From Selaginella tamariscina (taxonomy: Eukaryota; Streptophyta; Lycopodiopsida; Selaginellales; Selaginellaceae): DNA of 64,000 nt. Below the pieces are notes generated by a model. That model saw only the letters and a program-made list of their open reading frames with translations, had not been told where the DNA came from and ran no database searches. Location of the stretch: the NCBI GenBank assembly GCA_003024785.1, contig PUQB01000081.1, positions 1-64,000 of the forward strand, read 5' to 3'. The position numbers and the translations under genes were made by a program. Positions 59,818 through 64,000 of this stretch are shown here, piece after piece; position 1 is the first letter of the stretch, and the number at the start of each line of letters is the position of its first letter.

Positions 59818-59978
59818 TGTGAGAGCTCGGAATATAGAAATGTGTATATCCATTAGTTCAGAAACCCTAACTTATATACAAGAGCGAGTGGTCCAGATTG
59901 AATCCAATCCGACGGCTATCAAAATCCACTACGCTAATAATAGTATGTGCACATGCAGCCGTACACGTGGATCTTACA
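59818..59978 (-). repeat. 5' LTR of element A (161 bp)
   Basis: Identical to the left LTR by eye. It adjoins the primer-binding-like site at 59817-59802. Confidence 0.92.
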
Positions 59979-61635
59979 TACTCAAAGTTGTTCAAAATGC
60001 ATTTATATAATTTTGAAAAATATTAGGGCATTATTGTACTTATTCAAAACTTAGGGCATTTTAATAAGTTTTTTAAAAATTAATTACAATAGTTACATAA
60101 ATTCCTTAAAAATTTTAAAAACCAAATATAATTAAATAAATTTTTAAATTTATATTATAAAATCAAAATTTATAGTATAAAATTAAAATCTTAAAATTAT
60201 AATAATATTAATAATTTTAAATAGATTAATAATATTATTATAAAATTAATAATATTAAACACTTAAATTTAATCTATTTAAAATGATTTAATCTATTTAA
60301 TCGAGTCTGAAATTACAATATACAAGTTATTATTTTACATATTAAGTTAATATTTAAACACTTAAGTTTGGATTATTAAAATTATATAATTTTAGTTAAT
60401 CTATTTTAGTTAATTTTAGTTAATTTAATTTTAGTTAATCTTATTAATCTATTCTAAATTATTAATATTATTTAGATAAATTTAAAATTTAATATGTAAA
60501 ATAATAACTTGTATATTGTTATTTCAGACTCGATTGCAACTGAGTTATTATTACTATTTACTTACTGTAATCTATTAAAAAACTCATATAAGAGAATTAT
60601 GTTCAAAACATTATTATTGCTACGATATATGTACGACAGTGCAAAATCCTTATGCATAGTGAAAATAAATACAAATTAGTCTATATAATAATATATTTTT
60701 ATGGTTTGGACATTACGACCGTACAATATATATTAAGAATGGATTTAACAAAATTAAATTATTCTAGTAGTATTTGATGTCTATTAAGGATAAAACTTAA
60801 TTGAATTATTTTAAGCTTTAACTTTATTAAAGAAATAGTATCAAAAAACTATTATTATATTTAAGTGGATATTAATTACGGAATGGCTTAAATTTTATTC
60901 CAGATTTAAATTTATTTAAAAATAATAATACTTTAGGGTTAAATTGTTATAAGATTGGCTTACGTGAGATCAAATTTCTCATTCTTCAATTCTTAGTAGT
61001 ACTTTATTATAATAATTTTTATATGTTATATATTATTATGAAATTTACCCTATATAAAAAAATAAGATATATTTGAATTTCATATTATTGTATGTTCTCG
61101 GTATTTAAAGAAGATATAAGTTGTGAATAAGGATAAGTCGTTTATCCGAGTTGTTTGATAGCAACAAGAAATACAATACGTTCCAACGTTTTAATATATT
61201 TGTATTCTTCGTTATATGTATATATGTATATCTTTATTACAAAAATAATATATACGTATGTTAAAATTATATTAAATTATGCTGTACCAGTTAAAATTTT
61301 GTATAAATTATTATTTCAAAATACAATGTATACATATGTATATTTTATAAACTACAACGTGAAAATTTTAAAGAATTTAATTTTCATCTCAAATTTTTTT
61401 TTCTTGCAAAAGAATTATAATTCAATAATACTTAATTTAATTTCATTTTAATTTAACTTAATTAAATTAAACTTAACTTAAGAATGATAATTTAATACTC
61501 AGGGTATTAAATTACAGAAGCTCTACTATATATCATTATATGGTATTTTTTAAACGCACAGGTTCCTTGTAAGAAACAACCAGCACATGAATATAAACAT
61601 GTTTAATATATGGTGGTGTTTATTACATATTACAT

Positions 61636-61666
<31 letters not shown>

Positions 61667-64000
61667 GGAGAGAGAGGAGAGGGAGAGAGAGAGATGCATA
61701 AATTCTAAGACACACCTAATAAACGACTCACGTACGAGAGAGCTTGTATAATGTAAGGTATATTTAATGTAAGATTTTATATAATTATGAATGTTTTATG
61801 TATACGCAGGTTAATTTGGTCAATCTGGAGTAGAGGGCATCTTAGAAGAAATAGTATCTAAAACAGCATTAAACAGGTATTAAGTAGTTATTAATATTTT
61901 ACTAACATAATTAAAAATTAAAATTCTATTTAATCTGGCAAATATGATAATACTTTAAATGTTAACTACATATTGATATAATGTATAAATCACACTTTAA
62001 ATTTAGTTATACATAACCAGTTAAAACATATATCGCAATATAATATAGTTATATTAAAAATTATGGCATTATTAATATTGCTTATTCATAAAATTAAAAT
62101 TTTATATTATATTGCAATATATATGTTTAAACTTAAGTCCCATAAATTCTAAATAAATCATAATTTATGTAAAATACAATGATAAGTATATATGATCTTA
62201 CAAAGACTTTCAATACAAACCTATAAGTGCTTCGAGAATGTTTCATAATGTAAACTTAACGTCAGCTGCAGACACACACACACACACACACTTTATATAT
62301 GTATACAACATATATGTTGCTCTCTCTTATGTGTTTCAATATAAGCACTTTATGTTTTATAATTTATTTACATTTATATAATATCTATGTAAATCTATTA
62401 ATAGTATTTAAATAACAGATACATACATTATATATCCATTTGTACATATATATACATCTTATAAATATATCTTATATATACATATACTTTATAGATATAT
62501 ATACATATAGGAATTTGTGTTTTATTATCTTTATAAAAATATATAGGTATATGATGTGTATTTAATCATATATTTATATATGTTAAATATAACACTGCAA
62601 CATAAATTACAAATTTTTATATACAATTTCTTCTACCAAATGGAGCCATACTTAAATACAATGCAAAATTTCAGCACTGTAAAATAAAAGTCACAGTGTT
62701 AGTATTTTGGCTTGCAGTAAGGTGTCTCTCTCTCTCTGTCTCTCTCCTCTCTCTCTCACACACACACAACACATATATGAATATAAAATGAAGCGTGGGC
62801 TGCTGGAAGGAGTGGTATGTTGCTGAAAACAGACCCGTGATGAGTTGGGCAGATAGCATTGGAGTAAGCTGGCTTTATGCGTGTGTGTGCGCGCGTGCTT
62901 ACACGCATGCGTATAAGATATATGTATAAGTATAGACAGTGTATATATACACACACATACATAACATGTATGTTGTAGACTTTTGGATGAGAACAAAGGT
63001 TCTGTATATGGCATTCTTCTTCGTTATCTCACCATTACTTTTTATATATTTTAGTCATACTAAGAGCTGGGCAAAACTGGGTATGCTCCACTAAGTGCTC
63101 GTCTCCCTTCCAGTTAACTTTATTAAATAATTATAAAAAATAAATAAAATTTGATATTATACATATTAAGTACATATTAGCATTAAAATAAGTTCTTTCT
63201 ATGCAGGTTATAAAACGCTAATAAATAAACTAATTTGTAAATGTGTAAATGCGCTAAATAACTTTTATTACGATACTCCATGTTAACGTTCGTATGGAAA
63301 TTTGATTTAATAATTGTATAAAGTGGAGAACTGTCCAAAGGTTTCAGCGAACAGTTTAATATTTGAAATCGACATTAAGTAATCATTAACTTTATTAATT
63401 CATAATTATTAAGTATGTTAAATCTTTAAGGATGCAGCTGGTCAAGATAAATGAGAAGTGTCTTCAACATTAATTAATAATTAATATACTATGTAGTGCG
63501 TATCTATTTAATAGTTATCAATATTTTATTAAAATTAAGCGTAATACAGGTCCATTATTGAGCTAATAATATATTTTATAAGCTTTTAACATAGTAATTT
63601 CAGCAATTTTCATAAGTAGATGACTATATTAGCTATATACCAATACATAGTAGTATATTAACATTATATACATAGTGAGATACCTATATTAAAATTTACA
63701 TTATTAAACAGCACTATTTCAATTAATAGATAAATAAAATTTAAAATCATTTCCTAATGGTTTATTATAGCTTAGGTCTCTCTATTATAATAACTAATAT
63801 AAATCATATATAAGTGTAATTAAATGTATATTATCAATTTAATACGACCACACGATTTTTCGAATAATTAAAAGTTGAGACAGGGATTAATTATTCTTTA
63901 GAGATACGTATTATATATATTAAATTATATATTGTAGTTGTATATATACACTTTATAATATTGAATTTTGCATATGTTATGTTAACGATATATATGTTTT
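59979..64000. other. AT-rich region with simple repeats, no gene seen
   Basis: No coding or RNA gene recognised. It holds a (TA)n(GA)n tract at about 61637-61694, (CA)n at about 62272-62292, a TC/CA tract at 62725-62768, and a 44-nt inverted repeat pair at 60301-60344 and 60490-60533. Confidence 0.5.
60301..60533. repeat. 44-nt inverted repeat pair, possible foldback element
   Basis: The segment 60301-60344 (starting TCGAGTCTGAAATTACAATA) is the reverse complement of 60490-60533 with one mismatch, separated by 145 nt. The inner flanks show weaker complementarity. It may be a small foldback (MITE-like) element. Confidence 0.5.

Larger units (their letters stand above)
55116..59978 (-). mobile_element. 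Ty3/gypsy element A with identical short LTRs
   Basis: Element of 4863 bp with 161-bp LTRs that read identically. Inside the right LTR a primer-binding-like TGGTGGAGGTGAGGGG is present on the minus strand; next to the left LTR is a purine tract GAGAGGAGGGGATGA. TACT flanks both ends (55112-55115 and 59979-59982), a 4-bp candidate target duplication. Gag, protease, RT, RNase H and integrase occur in Ty3/gypsy order on the minus strand, but several frame breaks remain. Confidence 0.92.

Overview
The window looks like nuclear DNA of a land plant (streptophyte). Evidence: telomere-type TTTAGGG/CCCTAAA words, a degenerate large-subunit (25S/26S) rRNA gene end followed by a plant-type RNA polymerase I promoter motif, Ty3/gypsy elements, a large noncoding LTR element (LARD-like) and a spliced gene with short GT-AG introns. 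I cannot name the clade. Most of the window is repeats and transposable elements; only one gene has an intact spliced reading frame.

Layout. 1-1430: AT-rich, with a decayed gene end. 1432-9590: a very large inverted repeat whose arms are TG/CA/TA-rich arrays punctuated by nested GC-rich palindromes. 9590-12630: decayed coding remnants, AT-rich DNA and a small reverse-transcriptase fragment. 12631-16670 (minus): an intact six-exon gene for a Crinkler/RHS-type (CR) protein with a ubiquitin-like header, P-loop NTPase, PD-(D/E)XK-type nuclease and a C-terminal PHD finger that has lost zinc ligands. 16895-20723: LTR fragments, a satellite, the 26S rRNA relic, spacer-like repeats and a Pol I promoter-like motif. 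20724-27893: a complete LARD-like element (minus). 27894-29601: GC-rich tandem repeats. 29602-31421: a solo LTR of the same family with a perfect 5-bp target duplication. 31422-35350: gypsy element C (plus). 35350-46353: gypsy element B (minus), split by a second LARD-like copy (35645-42815). 48086-50568 (plus): an inverted second CR gene copy with a different, SAM-like header exon, an intact PHD finger and two 1-nt deletions. 55116-59978: gypsy element A (minus) with identical 161-bp LTRs. The remainder is AT-rich, simple-repeat DNA.

The most interesting system is the pair of inverted CR-PHD genes. They share the NTPase-nuclease-PHD body but begin with unrelated header domains. Both headers sit on a first exon of exactly 208 nt ending in phase 1, and homology between the copies begins at the splice acceptor of the shared exon. 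This is the pattern expected from exon shuffling of the header. The copies are damaged in complementary places: PHD finger in one, reading frame in the other. A second notable structure is the 1.4-9.6 kb inverted repeat with palindromes that keep their symmetry despite base changes.
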